The notes under the pieces: model-generated
What the model was told of the DNA's origin: nothing
The model's database searches: none
What the model saw: the letters and a program-made list of their open reading frames with translations, nothing else
In this document: positions 32,355-45,174 of the stretch, piece by piece
How the letters are laid out: each line of letters opens with the position of its first letter
Numbering within the stretch: the first letter of the stretch is position 1
NCBI GenBank assembly: GCA_007922225.1
Contig: ML679956.1
Span: 72,098,111 to 72,162,110, forward strand
Length of the DNA stretch: 64,000 nucleotides
Source: Emydura subglobosa
Taxonomy: Eukaryota; Chordata; Testudines; Chelidae
Reading direction: 5' to 3'
Position numbers and translations under genes: made by a program

Positions 32355-35300
32355 ATTCATTTATTTCCCCTTTGGGAATTTGCCCCCTTAATCCTGCTTC
32401 AGATGAGGGAGTGAAATTGTGTTTCGAGATTGAGCTGAAAATAATTCACATGGCTAGTGTACTCCCTGTCCTACAAGAGGCTGGGTATGTTTTAATCCCC
32501 TCCCTCACATGGACCGCATCTGGGTCTCTCAAGGAAGGTACTGGCTTGGGGCTCAAGGATGTGCTCACCAGAAGCTCTCCCCTCTCTAATGCATGGAATC
32601 CACATGGGCCAGATTGGTTTGTGTTTCCCCTGGAAGCCTCAGCTTGTGAAATGACTAGTTCTGGGAAAGGGGGGCTGTTATATAAGAGGAAGGAGAAGGG
32701 CGTGCTCTCCCACTACTGTACTCTCTGGCATTGGCAGCATCTGTGCTGTGTCAATTGCCCTCCACCCATAACTCGTGGGGAAGAGGAGAGGGAGTTCCGC
32801 AGTCAGGGGCATGACTGCTGGAGCAGGCTACAGGGACTCCAGAGCAATCTTCCATCTGGTATGCTGCCCTTCTGGCTTCACCTCCATTCATGAAGATTGG
32901 GGTAAGGGCCTGCTTGTCCCAGAGCCTCTTCTTCTCCAATCCTGCACACTCCTTTCCTGCCAGGGGAAGCAGACTGAGGCAATATTGCCTTGCCTGGACT
33001 TCATCTTGCCCAGCACAGCTGGCTTTCTCCTACCTTGCCTGGGGGAAGAGGTCAAGGCAAATGGGATATTTCACTGTGAGAGAAACTGCACTCAAGCCAC
33101 AAAGTAGGTTGACCTCCCCAACAACATAATTGATAAGGGGGGAGCATTCAAAATACTCTTCCTTTTGTCTCTAAAGCCGGGAGGACTGCTTGACTTTGTT
33201 TGCCAGTGGGGAGGCAGAAAAAGTCTGGAGGGAACTCCAAGGAGGACATTCCCTTGCTGCCAGACTGACAGGTCTGGTCTGCACACAAGCTGCAAGCAGA
33301 ATGATGTACCCATTGTAACAGATTTGTGGGCCATAGCACAAAGATTTGCTCTACTTCAAGGAGGCACCGTTGCTATATGGAAAAATAACAGAAAAAAGTC
33401 TGTAGTATAGTTTCAGTAATTTCAGCTGTACTGAAAATTAACTATTTTACAGAATGCACTGATTCGTATTCAGTATATAAGGCACATGTGGTAAAGAGAA
33501 TACTCTGAGTAGAACTTTTTACAATTGCTTTATACTTTTTAAATATTTTTAAAGTTTCTTTTTTAAGTGAATAATAATCACTGCTATAAAATGTTGGTGA
33601 TTAAATATTCTCAGCTCTGCATTTCTTCCAACCCTAGGACCCAGCAAAATGTCCTTCAGGTAGCCAGTCACAGCCGAACAATGCCAGACTGCAATCCTTG
33701 GTAAAATACACACAACACATTTCGTGTATGTTCTGAAAAATATTTTTCAGATTAAGCCAAAATATTAAATAGTAACAGAACTACTTAAAGAATACTAGAC
33801 ACCTGCCATATTTTGCTTAGTTTTAGGGTCATGTATTTTACAAAAATGTAGTTGTTACTTTAGTTGTTACTTATTTTGCTTAACAACAAGCTGTTAATGC
33901 TGAAAGGGATTAAAAACTAAAAACCAATTAAAACTAAACTTATTAGGTCACTTTCAAGAATATTCTTTAACAGTTTTAGAATTGCTTACAATCAATTGCT
34001 ATAAATTCATGATTTCCCCATGCCTACTTCCTTTTCTCCATTTGTTTTTATCCTCTTTATCATTAGCATCCATAAAGCAACGCCACAAAAAGATAGAAGG
34101 TGAAATACATAGATCATTTTATACTATAGCGCCTGACAGGGACTAACTTCATAATTGCTTAATGCCCTTGCTGTGTTTTTCAAGGAAATAGTCATATCAC
34201 AAAAACCCTTGCCTGATGAAACATGACTTGAGAGCTACAAATTCAAAGCATCTTCTCAAAAACTGCACTAACCCCTAAAATCTGACACTGAATGTTGAAT
34301 TATTTATAATTCCAAATCATTGATGCAGTTATCAATTTTAAATTCTCGAACAGCATTATTTCAAATTTAAAATAAAGGCAGCACATACATGCTTAGTTGC
34401 AGTGGTGATGTATCTATGATACATATACAGCTTTCACTTCAAAGTTCAAGACTTCCATCTCCTTTCAGTAACATTGCAGACTTAATTAAGTGGTTTAAGG
34501 ATTTGACACTTTCTTCCACCACATATTGTTGAAATTGGCCTTTTTACAAATTAAAATATGTTTGTCTCACTCTTTAGTCTATTCATAGTTTGAAAAATTT
34601 AATCCTTCCTAAGCATTCTTTTGATTAATTATTCACTGAAAACTTCTACTGACCTCAGTGAAATTTGTTCTTTAATTTTAAAATGTGAACCTTGTGACAC
34701 TTGTTTCTATCTGAATTTGAATGAACATTCATTTCTGAATTTTACAAATTGGAGCCAACTGTTTAATATTATATTAATATAGTTTAACATGGGGACTGTA
34801 CCTAGTATTTACATAGCATATGTGGTGGTGGGTCCCTCAAGGCATAATGTACACTTGTCAGAGTTATTGGTATAATATTATGCCCTATGAACATTTCTAT
34901 TTCAGATCATTAAATGAAGAGTAATTATTCTCTCCTATAGAAATTGAATTATAAGATATTTTCTAGAGATTTGAGACTACCATATACATTAAAAAGTCAG
35001 AGAATTACAAAATGTTTGGGGCAGTTTACATTTAAAAGCTTTTGGCTGTCAATCCAAAGAACTTGCATCATTTTATTAGTTTGGTCTCCCAATACAATTC
35101 CACTGCTAAAACTAAGTATTTAACATTTCTCTCTTTTCTCTGGATCTTTTTCTTCCTCTGGAATGCATGCATTTTTTTCCACCCTTTATTTTGCCAATAA
35201 TAATCTTTGCATCCTTCCCACATCTATTATTTTAGATGGGACAGAGCTTTGTTGATTCTCCATTCCTCCCATATTACTATGTTTTTCCATATACTCCGTG

Positions 35301-36550
35301 CAGTGGACTAGAAGGCTGAGATGCTCCCTTCATCTGCAGAAGACTAGATTTTGCTCACTCCACAGCTAGTCAATAATGCACCTGCAGCTAGGCTAAGTGG
35401 TGTACTAGACAGTGAGATACAATTCTGCCTCCTCTCCAGGTACAGCATAAACACTGCAGTTCACCTGGCCCATGGGTAATGGACCAAGTTTAGTCTTCGA
35501 CTAGTGTGCACTATTCCGATTCAACTCTCCAACTCTCCACTTAGTTTCCCTGCCATCCTGATCTGCTTATCCTTTCTTTCTTCCCCTGGATAGCTCCTGT
35601 GCTACTGCTCCTGCATTTCAGAGTCTAGGAGGCAAAAGCAGAAAAGTGACATGAAACTGACATGAACTGTGTCAAATATGAAAACTGCTGCTCCTACTGT
35701 GAAAAGTTACGTCCCAGAGCTGTAGAGAAAAATGCAAGATTCTGAATTGGAGTTGTGAGAGAAGTGGAAGGGGAAAGAAATTCCTTTATTTCTACTGCTC
35801 TGGCCACACCAACAGCAAAGGCTCCCCCTTATTCTTCTGAGGCTCCCATATCTAAAGGAACAGATGGAAAGTTGCTCTGGATAACAGCATAGTACAATTC
35901 TGCAATGGGGAGTTCTGAAAATATAGCACGGCTCTGGGAAAAAGATTGGATTCCTATGATCCTTATGCCAAACGAAATCTTTGGTCATGCAAGGCAAGTT
36001 GACTCCATGTTATCAGTTTAAAATATGAACAAAGTTATGATGATATGCTAAAAAGTTATATGGATATGTTGTACAGGTTCCAGTTCTAAAACTTGCACAA
36101 AATAACCCCCTGGATTTCATAGTCATTGCTTTAAATTTAAGGATTATAAATTTTAAGGGTTTATTCAGTTTAAATTACCTACTGTTCAATGACTACGTCA
36201 AACCTAAAAATAAGCAAGCACAATGCAGCCTGAGAAAATCATCACTCTAAATTGACATCTCTGGGTGGTCTAATGGCAGCACACTACATATAGGGGAGGT
36301 GGGATTAAAAAAGAATCAGAATGTGGATCTCTCCCTTGCCCTACTCCATGCTGGGAATGCCTCATATCAGTCAAAAAGCTCCTTCAACTGAAGCTCAAAG
36401 TAGTGCTAATCGGCTTCAGAGGGCACAATACCTAACCCTCTTTAGTTGGAGATTAATGATGGGGGTGAAGGAAGTGGATTGGGAGAAGAAGTGAGTTCTT
36501 TTCCTATGACAACAAAAGTCTAGATTTTTGGGTTTCTTGAGGTTTTACAT

Positions 36551-36829
36551 AGGCTTGGTCCACACTTAGAAATTAGATCAATCTAACTACGTAGCTGAGG
36601 GCTGTGAAAAAATTCACATTCTGGAGTGCCACAGTTAGGTTGACCTAACCGCTAGTGTAGATGCAGTATGACAAAAGAATTTTTCTGTTGACCTAGCTAC
36701 TGCCTCTCAGAGAGGTGGCTTAACTACATCACTGGAAAAACTCCTACCATCAACATACAAAGAATATATGTTGCAGTGCTACAGCAGTGCAGCTGCAGCA
36801 CCATTGCAACTGTAGTGTAGACACTCCTA
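36551..36829. mobile_element. MITE, TIR type AGGCTTGGTCCACACT
   Basis: The left end AGGCTTGGTCCACACTTAGA is partly matched by the reverse complement of the right end, AGGAGTGTCTACACTACAGT. Internal blocks (ttaggttgacctaac, gttgacctagctactgcctc) are typical of this common repeat type. It is about 280 bp, non-coding and 270 bp from exon 2. Confidence 0.6.
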
Positions 36830-37098
36830 TTGTTTGCATACTTCAGTTATTTTCTTCAGAGCTGCAGTACTAGTATTAGTGTCTTAAATTAGGACTAACT
36901 TTTTAAATAAAAATGAAAATATTTTAAATTGATGGCTCAACAAATGCAATGTGCTACTTTTCCAGAATATTCACATTATGTGAGTTACAGTAAAGTTGTG
37001 CCTTTCATATGGGAAACATACCATGTAAATTTGTGACTGCTAACTTGTTTACAAGGATCTGAAGACCAAAAAAAAAAAAAATGGTACAAGTTACTGAC

Positions 37099-37253
37099 CT
37101 TCTGAAGTCCCCCATTCTCCTCCACCAATGGAGGAAGAGTGCTAGTGCTATTGGTAGATGGTGGTTCGACATTGTAGCCACGAAAACAGCAGAATAAGGT
37201 GCTAAAGATACTTCGACTCCTTTGCTTCTTCAAGCTGATATTACATTGGGACA
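37099..37253 (-). CDS. CTDSPL: CTDSPL exon 2, N-terminal region
   Basis: The 155-bp exon starts with the last two bases of a split codon (xTG), then encodes 51 residues: [51 protein letters not shown]. The acceptor is TTTTATAG and the donor AAG|GTCAGT. Human has [29 protein letters not shown] as I recall, so the basic cluster and Cys-Cys pair are kept; the cysteine pair is shared across SCP family members. The middle [13 protein letters not shown] differs from human PPPPSSPSVLPPL, a low-complexity linker. If exon 1 ends in G the split codon is Val where human has Ala. Exon 1 itself is not in the window. Confidence 0.95.
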
Positions 37254-40200
37254 CTATAAAATGGGGAAAAAAGAAATCATGCTTTATGTTTTCCAGATAT
37301 AAAATGGTTATTTTTAAAAAACCCAATATTTCAAAAAGCACTTTTAAGGTATCTTAAACTTTGATAATAAGTAATTCTCAATGTTGAACCTTCACTGTCA
37401 AACTTACACACAGAGGTCTGCATATACATATCAGGTTTAGTTCGCCACAGAATCCAAGCTCTTTTAATACCGTACTGAGATATTACTTTGATAGATGCTC
37501 TAGAATTATGTAAAATAGATACTGTAACCTACAACCAATAGTTTGCTGCTAAAATATGACTCAAATGGGACTCCGCTCTAAAAGAGAATGTCATCATAAG
37601 TCAACTGATACCTGGCATATATTTTGGGCAAAACACTTCAATGTTTGAGAGATAAACTCATTCCACATTCAGAACATATTTAATTCTACTGCTGCTTATG
37701 CCTTGACAGCTATGTTATAGAACATGAAAAAGCACTGTGAACTGAAACAAGTCTTGTAACACACTGAATTAAATGAAGTGTTAGAAGGAAAGGAAGACTG
37801 ACATTCTTATAGTGGAACAGGTTTACATGGCCATGTGAGCTAAAACAGGGTAAATGAAGCTGCAGCAAAGGGAGGCAGAGAAACATTTTTGAAAGATAAT
37901 AAAATACAGTCTATGAGCTATCTATCACTCATTAGGAACACGAAGGACAGGCCCAAATGCTTTCAGCTATAGCATTAGCAATTAAGTTCTACTATTAATC
38001 CTTTTCAAGGAGTAGGGCAATGATTAGCCAAATATCCACTACCACCTTAGATACATGTTAGAAAAGCAATATTCTGAATTTCCTCAGGACTAATCCTGCT
38101 GACAATAACAATTTAGAAATGTTTTATTTTATTACGACTTGAGATACTGGTCAATACAATCTACATTACCTCTCCTGGAAGATTAACTAATAATGGTGTA
38201 TTACTTCATGCTATATGACCCTCACACAATCTTATTTCTTTGATGTTTATCTATTTCACTGCACAATTGTTAGTGACACTGAATTTATAACACAATAGGG
38301 TAATATAATGTAAATCTAAATTAATTCTGTGCATTTTTAGAAGTAAAAACAAGGCTCTAAAACAACTATTAATGTCAGATTTATACAGCGCATATGAACA
38401 AAAACATGGCATGAGATTACTACTAGACACCTGCATGTTTTGGATGCTGTTGTGAGGCATGAGATCCAAACTAAGGCTATATTTCCTTAACATCACTTGA
38501 GAAGAGTAAATCCTATGCAACCTGTCTTCCTAGTATATGGAGCAGAAGTGGTCCCAATGAGCAAAGGACTAATTATTCTCACTTTTTGATCCTGTTATAA
38601 TTTCATAAAAATAATCTTTTAAACAAAGTCTGAGCAAGCAACCATTTTATACCTAGCCTCTTTTCTTTTATAAATACCGATACAAATTAAAGGCACTAAG
38701 AGAGAACCACTGCAATCAGAAACTGCTGACTTAAGGATTCAATTGGCTTCAAAACATTTTGCTGTGACAGATGGAATGAAAAAAAGTCATTAAGCTATTT
38801 TTCTCTATTTCCTCTGCCCTTTCACAGGTGCAGGACTACTGAAGGCAATGTATACAGAACCATTATCCAGATCCAGAGCAAAAATCAACATCTTAGATTT
38901 CAATTTTTACAGTGTCTCTTTTCTAAGCACAATAGCTCAGCCTTGCAAAATCATAATTGTAACAAATAAAATATCCAGTTTATTTCATTATCCTAATGCT
39001 CAAGTGTGGGCAAGTAGTATTTTTCTCCTCATACTTCAAAGTCTTAAATCAAATCAAAGCAACAGATTTACACAGAAAGAAAATGAAAATCCTTCAGAAA
39101 GTTAAAATAAAAATTAAATTAATCCACAATAAAAATGAGCAATATAACTATCTAACACATAAGGCATCAACACGTAATAGTGTCGTAGAATTGCGTGGTC
39201 TTTTAAATAATTTAATTACTGTGTGAAAATAAAACAAATCTTTTAATTTTGAAGAGTCACTGTATAAATTATGCTTTCATAGCATTTTCTCCTCCTTATC
39301 ATTTGCAAAATTCTAGTACAGGTCTAACAATATTTCTTTCCCCGATATTTCATGCTTTTACATTTGGTAAATATTTTTTCTCTCTTTAAAAAAAATTAGC
39401 AACAAAACTCAACATGGTTACTTTTGGTTTACTGCCAGGAAGTGGAAACACACACAGTATCTCAAAACAAATGGATTTGTACATGTGTACCCTATTAAAC
39501 CCACGTTATGTTTAGCTAACATGGTAAATTTTACATTAAAAGAAGATGAACCTATGTTGCTTAGGGCAGTGCTCAAAAAGTTCACTCAGTGAAACATTTC
39601 TCTTTATATAAAATCCATTGTATTTATTAACTTTGATTTATACATCAACAAAAAGCAGCTACTGAAAGCTCTAAACATGTTTGACATATAAAAACCACAA
39701 CTATAAATGAATGCCCACATTATCAATCTTGTGTAAACACTTTCGATTGCACCCAATTTGCACATACACAATGTCTCATGCCGCATAAATGTCATGAATT
39801 TGCATGCAGACACACGAATACTTGAAGGATTTCCACATGACTACTTCCGAAACGTTTGTGCTAAAGTTTATTAAAATGGACATTTCTGAAGTGATTTTTT
39901 CCCCCAAAGTAGAAGCCTGGAAAACAGCGTAAGCAAATGAAAAACACTGAATCATGTTTTTCTATTAATTTATCAATCTTAAGAACTCTTATTTGGCTTA
40001 ATACAAAATTCACTTTTCATATATTTAAATACCACACAAGTATCAAATCAGGATGGGGACTTCAGGTAGTTTACAATCCCTTACATTCTACTCTCTCACA
40101 GTCAGTGTCACAAACATTTATCCACCTTGCATTTTGTACATTGTGCTTTCTCATCTCTGAATTCTTAAATCTGGACCTGTGGGGGGTCAAATGCTGATCT

Positions 40201-40468
40201 TAGCTACACAGTTGTAGATCTGAAACATCTACTTAGTTCTTCATTTTCCTCCAAATCCTTCCTAAAAGCCCACTTCTTCAACTTAGTTTTCCACTGTTTA
40301 CTTGCACTCCTATGCTATCTGTTCTCACACTGCCCGTCCATCGCAGACTCTAATTAAAAATCTGAAAAAGTACATGATTAGCTTGCTATGTAAAGTGACA
40401 CACTTATTCGTTTTAACACTCCTTTTCTTACAACATTCTGTGCGTTCCATGGTTACTTCATGTAGACC

Positions 40469-40567
40469 ATGATCCTGCAAACAATTACGTACGTGAATAC
40501 TCCCATTTGAAGTCATTGGATCTGTACACAAAGTTATACCTATGCATAAATGTTTGCAAGAATGGGA
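40469..40567. repeat. Imperfect palindromic repeat, about 99 bp
   Basis: The left arm atgatcctgcaaacaattacg is mirrored by the right arm gcataaatgtttgcaagaatgg, with cccatttgaagtcattgga near the centre. It resembles a common amniote palindrome in which GATCCTGCAAACA is mirrored by TGTTTGCAGGATC. It is old and degenerate. Confidence 0.6.
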
Positions 40568-40948
40568 CTTTTGAGGTAAACTCCTCAGGGGAGGGATCAT
40601 CTCCATAAAGCATCATACAAATTTAAGGTGTTATATACGTTTTTGTTAATTAGCTTCTCTGGCTATTTAAAAAAGTTATACTGTCACTGAGCTTACTCTT
40701 TAATATCTCCTTTGCATTCAGGAAACTCATAATGTGCCAAAATTTTCATCATCTACAGAACGCACTACGGCTCTTTAGTCCTTGAGTGTCAACACCAAAA
40801 ACTATGCATTCAGTCATGGTTCTTATAATTATTAGTTATTTGTGTTATTCTGGCACCTTGGGCTTGGGGGGAGGGAATGGGGGGGATCAAGAGCTCTGTT
40901 TTAGCCATGCTGAACTTTAACTGACAGCTAGACTTCCATGAGGAGCTG

Positions 40949-40970
40949 TGAGAGAGAGAGAGCGAGAGAG
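40949..40970 (+). repeat. (GA)n microsatellite
   Basis: A short gagagagagagagcgagagag run. Confidence 0.9.
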
Positions 40971-41055
40971 ATTTTTGGACAGGAAGGAGACAGGTAGATC
41001 GGCAGGTTGTTCACATGCAGTTTAAATGTTGAGACATTAGTTTCTCAGAGTTTAA

Positions 41056-41731
41056 GGGCTTGTCCTTCACTGCAGTGTTAGCTCAAGATACAAATTGAGT
41101 GTTGCCCCTAACCGGACTCCTATGCACACACAAAAAATCTCTAGCCTGAGCTCAGTGGTGATTTGCATGCAAGCCAGCTGACTCATCAAGACACGTGGTT
41201 TGAAGCTCGAATGCTGCTGATGCTCAAGCTAGCAATGCAGCTACAGACAAGAGCAGAGGTTCTCAAATTGGGGATCGGGACCCCTCAAGGGGTCTCGAGG
41301 TTATTATTGGGGGGTCACGAGCTGTCAGCCCCCACACATGTTGTGGCTGTCAGCCCAGTGCATGGCTGACAGCCAGAGCCCTTCAGATATGGGTGGCCGG
41401 AGAGCAGCAGCTGCTGGCTGCGTGCTCTGAAGGCAGTGCCGTCTCAGCAGCAGTGCAGAAGTAAGGGTACTATGGGGGGGTATGGGTGGCATGGCACGGG
41501 GGGGGTTGTAACTTTTTGGTAGGGTCATCACAGCCTGAAATATTTTCAAAGGGGGTCTCCAGAAAAAATGTGTGAGAACCACTATGTTAGAGTTTGAGTT
41601 AGCACAATTTACCAGCTGCTAATCCAGTCATTCTGCCAATCCAGTCTTTGCGTAGCTTGACTTTTTTGCAGTGTGGTTGCTCTCACTCAGGTGGAATAAC
41701 CTGAGCTAACTGCTGCAGTGAAGACAAGCTC
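41056..41731. mobile_element. MITE interrupted by a hAT element
   Basis: The left end GGGCTTGTCCTTCACTGCAG is matched by the reverse complement of the right end, AGCTTGTCTTCACTGCAGCA, and both continue into GTTAGCTCA. The long terminal inverted repeat encloses about 675 bp, of which 41254-41584 is a separate insertion. Without it the MITE would be about 345 bp. Confidence 0.75.
41254..41584. mobile_element. hAT-type non-autonomous element nested in a MITE
   Basis: The left end CAGAGGTTCTCAAATTGGGG and the reverse complement of the right end TAGTGGTTCTCACACATTTT match the CAGTGGTTCTCAAA type of hAT terminus. The interior is GC-rich (gtcagcccccacacatgttg and similar). The flanking octamers gacaagag and tgttagag agree at only four of eight positions, so a target duplication is not convincing. 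Confidence 0.7.
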
Positions 41732-42057
41732 TGCACCTGGAATATGGAAAAGAACCCCCTGCACAACAATAATTCAGATATTCACAATGAGCTGACATAG
41801 AGAACAACTGCAAGTGAAGAACTATAACTACCTCTATAATAAATAAAGCTTTCAAAATAAGGTGCATGGCCACAAGCACATGGAATACTTGACCCTCTGA
41901 TAATTAATCAGATTTTCTAGTGTCTTGTTTATCCCAGAGTTCCTTCTAGGTAATTGCTAGCCTTTGAATAGAGAAGTATGACACAAGAAATTTCTCTCAA
42001 ATTAGTAATATAGACTGCTTGACAGCAAACGGACTGGAGTGGCAGTGAATATTTACG

Positions 42058-42191
42058 ACCCACATTTTCAAGTGAGACTAGTAACTTTAGGTGTTCAGAA
42101 AGCACTGAGCATCATTCCTCTGAAAAATCAAAAATTCCTCTGAGGTATCCAAAATTTGAGGCTCTCAAAATCACTTTTGAAAATTTAAGCC
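42058..42191. repeat. Near-palindromic repeat, about 134 bp
   Basis: The left arm ccacattttcaagtgagact is mirrored by the right arm aatcacttttgaaaatttaa. Inside, aggtgttcagaaag pairs loosely with ttgaggctctcaaaatc, and the two ctctga motifs lie near the centre. It resembles the 13584-13786 palindrome. Confidence 0.65.
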
Positions 42192-42989
42192 TTAAGTTTC
42201 TAGAGTAGGCATATATTTTAACTATTAATGGCCTCTGATAGTATTTGCTTTTAACATCCCAGGAGACATGTGACTTACTCTTGCATATAGATTTGGGCTC
42301 TATATGGAGACTAATGTTATTAATAGTTTTCTATTGCAGATAATAATGTTTACCACTTTATCCTATTTAATGGCAGCACTGTCAGTTTTTACATTTAACA
42401 CATTCAGGAGTCACAAAGTGAAAAAGACAGCTTTTTCACAGTAACCCTAACCTCACCCACACTGGACACAGCAAGCCCCCAATTCTACCGTCAAATGCAC
42501 CCAAATACTGTTCTGGAGAGCAACCCTCAAGAGGAAAGTGTTTAACAAAAGTCTGAGATTTGAGTTCTGCCCTTTGAGTTACAATTACCAAGAGTGTTCA
42601 CTTTACAAGAAGAAAATTACTTTTTACATTTCACGCAAAATAGGGGTAAACAGATTTTGTTCTACAATACCAAAAAAGTAATCTTTTGACTGAAAACAAA
42701 CATGGTGTTTTCAACCAAAAGGGTGAATATTTTCAAAGTTCATATATATATTTTCAAAGTTATAGTAAATAGGAGATAGTATTGAAATCCCAGACGTCAC
42801 CTCAAGTACAATGTTCTCAACCAAGAAAACCACATGATTTGTGCTCATTCTAAATAAACGACAGGGTATAAAACTAAGTATTGCCAGCCCCAAACATTCA
42901 AAAAATCAAGTTAGGTCCCAAAAATGAGGTTGACCTAAAAATACTGAGGTTTTAAAAAAAACAAAACAAAAAACATTGGGTTCATTTTA

Positions 42990-43190
42990 TTTATCTCCTG
43001 GTTTCTAAGCTGTCAGGGTACACTCACTTCACATTTGCAAACTTTTTTCTGTAACCATGAGGGCTAGAAAATTGCTTTTTCTTTAAAAAGTGAAAGTGGA
43101 GAGCTCATGTAATCTCTTGACTCCTGAAGTTGGACTTTAAAGACAAATACCACATATGTGAAAATCACCAGAGTTGACAACACTGCCCCT
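42990..43190 (+). repeat. Old dispersed repeat of unknown class
   Basis: The block ctgtaaccatgagggctaga, gaaagtggagagctcatgta and gtgaaaatcaccagagttga followed by caacactg looks to me like a recurrent reptile repeat. Its 3' tail (agagttgacaa..ctg) recurs at 59270-59290. I cannot assign a class. Confidence 0.4.
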
Positions 43191-43889
43191 CATAGGTTGT
43201 TAGAAGCAGAATGGTTAGTCCTTTAAAGATCAGTTTCCCTCAGATGCACATGAGGGGCTGATTACAGTTATGCCTGTGTGTCATAATTTGGCCATTCATA
43301 ATGTAACTGTTCTCCTAACAGATACTTTCATTAATTTATTTGCTATTCATAGGGATCTTATGTCATTTGTTTTTAAATGGGATTTTCAGTGGGCGAAAAC
43401 TATATCTTTTGGGTGTCTTACACATAAAAAAGGACAGTAATTCTATAGATAGATACATAAGTCTATAGTTCCTGTACTAGTCTTGCACATTATGGTCATA
43501 CCTGGTTTCATTAGAGGGGATAGTTTGCTTGAGACCCCAATGGCAGTCTTTTGATCCAATTCACATGGCACAGTATTCCAGCTGTCTGCTTCATTTGTTT
43601 TTGTGTAAAGTGCTTAGGTTACATTTGTGGAACTGATATAAAACTTTGGGACTGATTCAATGTAAACATTTCCCCAAGACTTATAATTTGTTTATTATGG
43701 GTGCTGGCTCTTATTTTAAAGAAGGAAGGAGGACAACTTTTTTCGGCCCTGAAATTTACCTTCTTTTAAAGCAAATAGATTAGATCAGCAAAAAAACAGA
43801 TTAGAATTCTAAATAGCAAAGTTAAAAGCAGTTCTCAGCATACTGACTTCAGAAAAAATACTTTCCCAATTTTCAGAAAACCATGAGTT

Positions 43890-44065
43890 GGCCGTGCAAA
43901 AGACGGACTTGGGAGACCTGGATTCTATTCCTGGCTCTGCTAGTGGTCTGCCGGGTGACCTTGGGCAAGTCACTTGACTTCTGTCAGTCTTACTTTTCCC
44001 ATCTGTAAAATGGGGATACTGATACTGACTTTTTAAAGTGTTCCTATGTAGCACTTTTCATTGTT
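43890..44065 (+). mobile_element. MIR (CORE-SINE)
   Basis: Contains gacttgggagacctggattc, tattcctggctctgctagtg, gtgaccttgggcaagtcact and cccatctgtaaaatggggat, a textbook MIR core in the expected order. It runs on the plus strand, antisense to CTDSPL. It is less diverged than the other MIR copies in the window. Confidence 0.92.
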
Positions 44066-44771
44066 GGAGATCAAAACTAGGTATAATTATTATGGATTTC
44101 TAGATGGTGCTCCATATGATGCCCTTGTAGAACTAAGCTGGTGATCAATTTATCTGTTGAAGCATAAAAGCAACCTATGTAGTCATGCAACAACATTTTA
44201 AAAAGTTTTGTAAGATTTTCTTTGGCATGGATATGAAAAGTTATTTTAAAATGAGAGCATACAGATAAACATATATAATTAAATATAAATCAGTGAGGGT
44301 GTGGAAGACCCACCTGCCTAAAACATTCAGAGTTATCTTGAGATTAGATTTGTTTGGATATATGAAAAAATACCAAAGAAAGGAAAGAGAAAGATTGCTC
44401 ACAAAGAATAAAGTTAATATTTCATAATGCAAATCCAGACTGTGGAGGAGAGAACTGGAAGAATAATTAAGAAAAGCGCACAGAGCCTGTGTTCTACTTG
44501 TACATGAAGTAAGTTAATTATAACTCTCAATGACATATTAGCTTATTAAAAGCCACCCCCTATGTTCGTTATTCTTTTCAACTGGTATTAAAACAAAATA
44601 GTTAGCACAGATGGCATCCGAAGAAAGCAAAGAACTAAATGTGAATTTTGAAAAACCCAATAACTACGACTACCATAACAACAACTTATCCTTCTTAGAG
44701 AATAATGTAATTATTGCTATGCTTTTTGTAGCAAGGCAGAAAGAGGGAATTAACAAAACTTGGAGTTTGTC

Positions 44772-45080
44772 TGAGAGGGAGAGGGGAATGCTTCTCTCAG
44801 CCTGTCACTGTAGTAGATCCTCCCTTCCCTCAGGGAGGACCTTTGGGTAGTTGTCCTGGGGAGAGATTCTGCCTTTCCCTCAACTCTCCTCCACTGCAGC
44901 TTCAGGTTGCAGGTCTGCTCTCCTCCCAGGACTGCCAGCAAATGAGCTGATCCCCTGCCCTTCATCTCCTCCTCCAGTTGGAGTATTTCCTACAGGTGTG
45001 GTGGGGTGGGGCTGGCTGAATCCAGAGCAGTTTCTTAACTCCTTGTTGCTCAGTGTGGGATTTGTACATCCCATCACACA
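44772..45080 (-). repeat. 3' LTR of Gmr1-like Ty3/gypsy element
   Basis: On the minus strand it starts TGTGTGATGGGATGTACAAA and ends CCCCTCTCCCTCTCA, a TG...CA structure of 309 bp. It is directly preceded by a purine-rich tract (GAGGAGGAGAG, 45081-45091) fitting a polypurine tract. Its two ends match the direct repeat at 47695-47867. Confidence 0.8.
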
Positions 45081-45174
45081 CTCTCCTCCTCAAGGTGGAG
45101 CAAGGGGAGCTGGGGCCATCAGATTGCTCCCTCTGACCCCTGGAGAAAAAAAATCAGTGTTTTGGTGAGTTGTG

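Larger units (their letters stand above)
27774..37098 (-). other. CTDSPL: CTDSPL intron 2
   Basis: Intron of 9,325 bp with donor GTCAGT and acceptor CCCCCAG. It holds a well-preserved hAT MITE, a CR1 with an assembly gap, a 54-bp tandem repeat and a second MITE, listed separately. The stretch 28240-30200 has moderately long chance frames and may contain an old unnamed repeat. About 32360-33410 is GC-richer than its surroundings and has overlapping open frames on both strands, but no domain I recognise. About 33420-36540 is AT-rich with nothing identified. Confidence 0.75.

Noticed and set aside
32324..33107. Overlapping open frames of 189 and 110 codons (plus strand) and others on the minus strand
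   Set aside because: Open in several frames at once because the block is GC-richer and poor in stop codons. No conserved motif, and it follows a tandem repeat.
41246..41592. 8-bp target duplication of the nested hAT element (gacaagag / tgttagag)
   Set aside because: Only four of eight positions agree, so it is not claimed.
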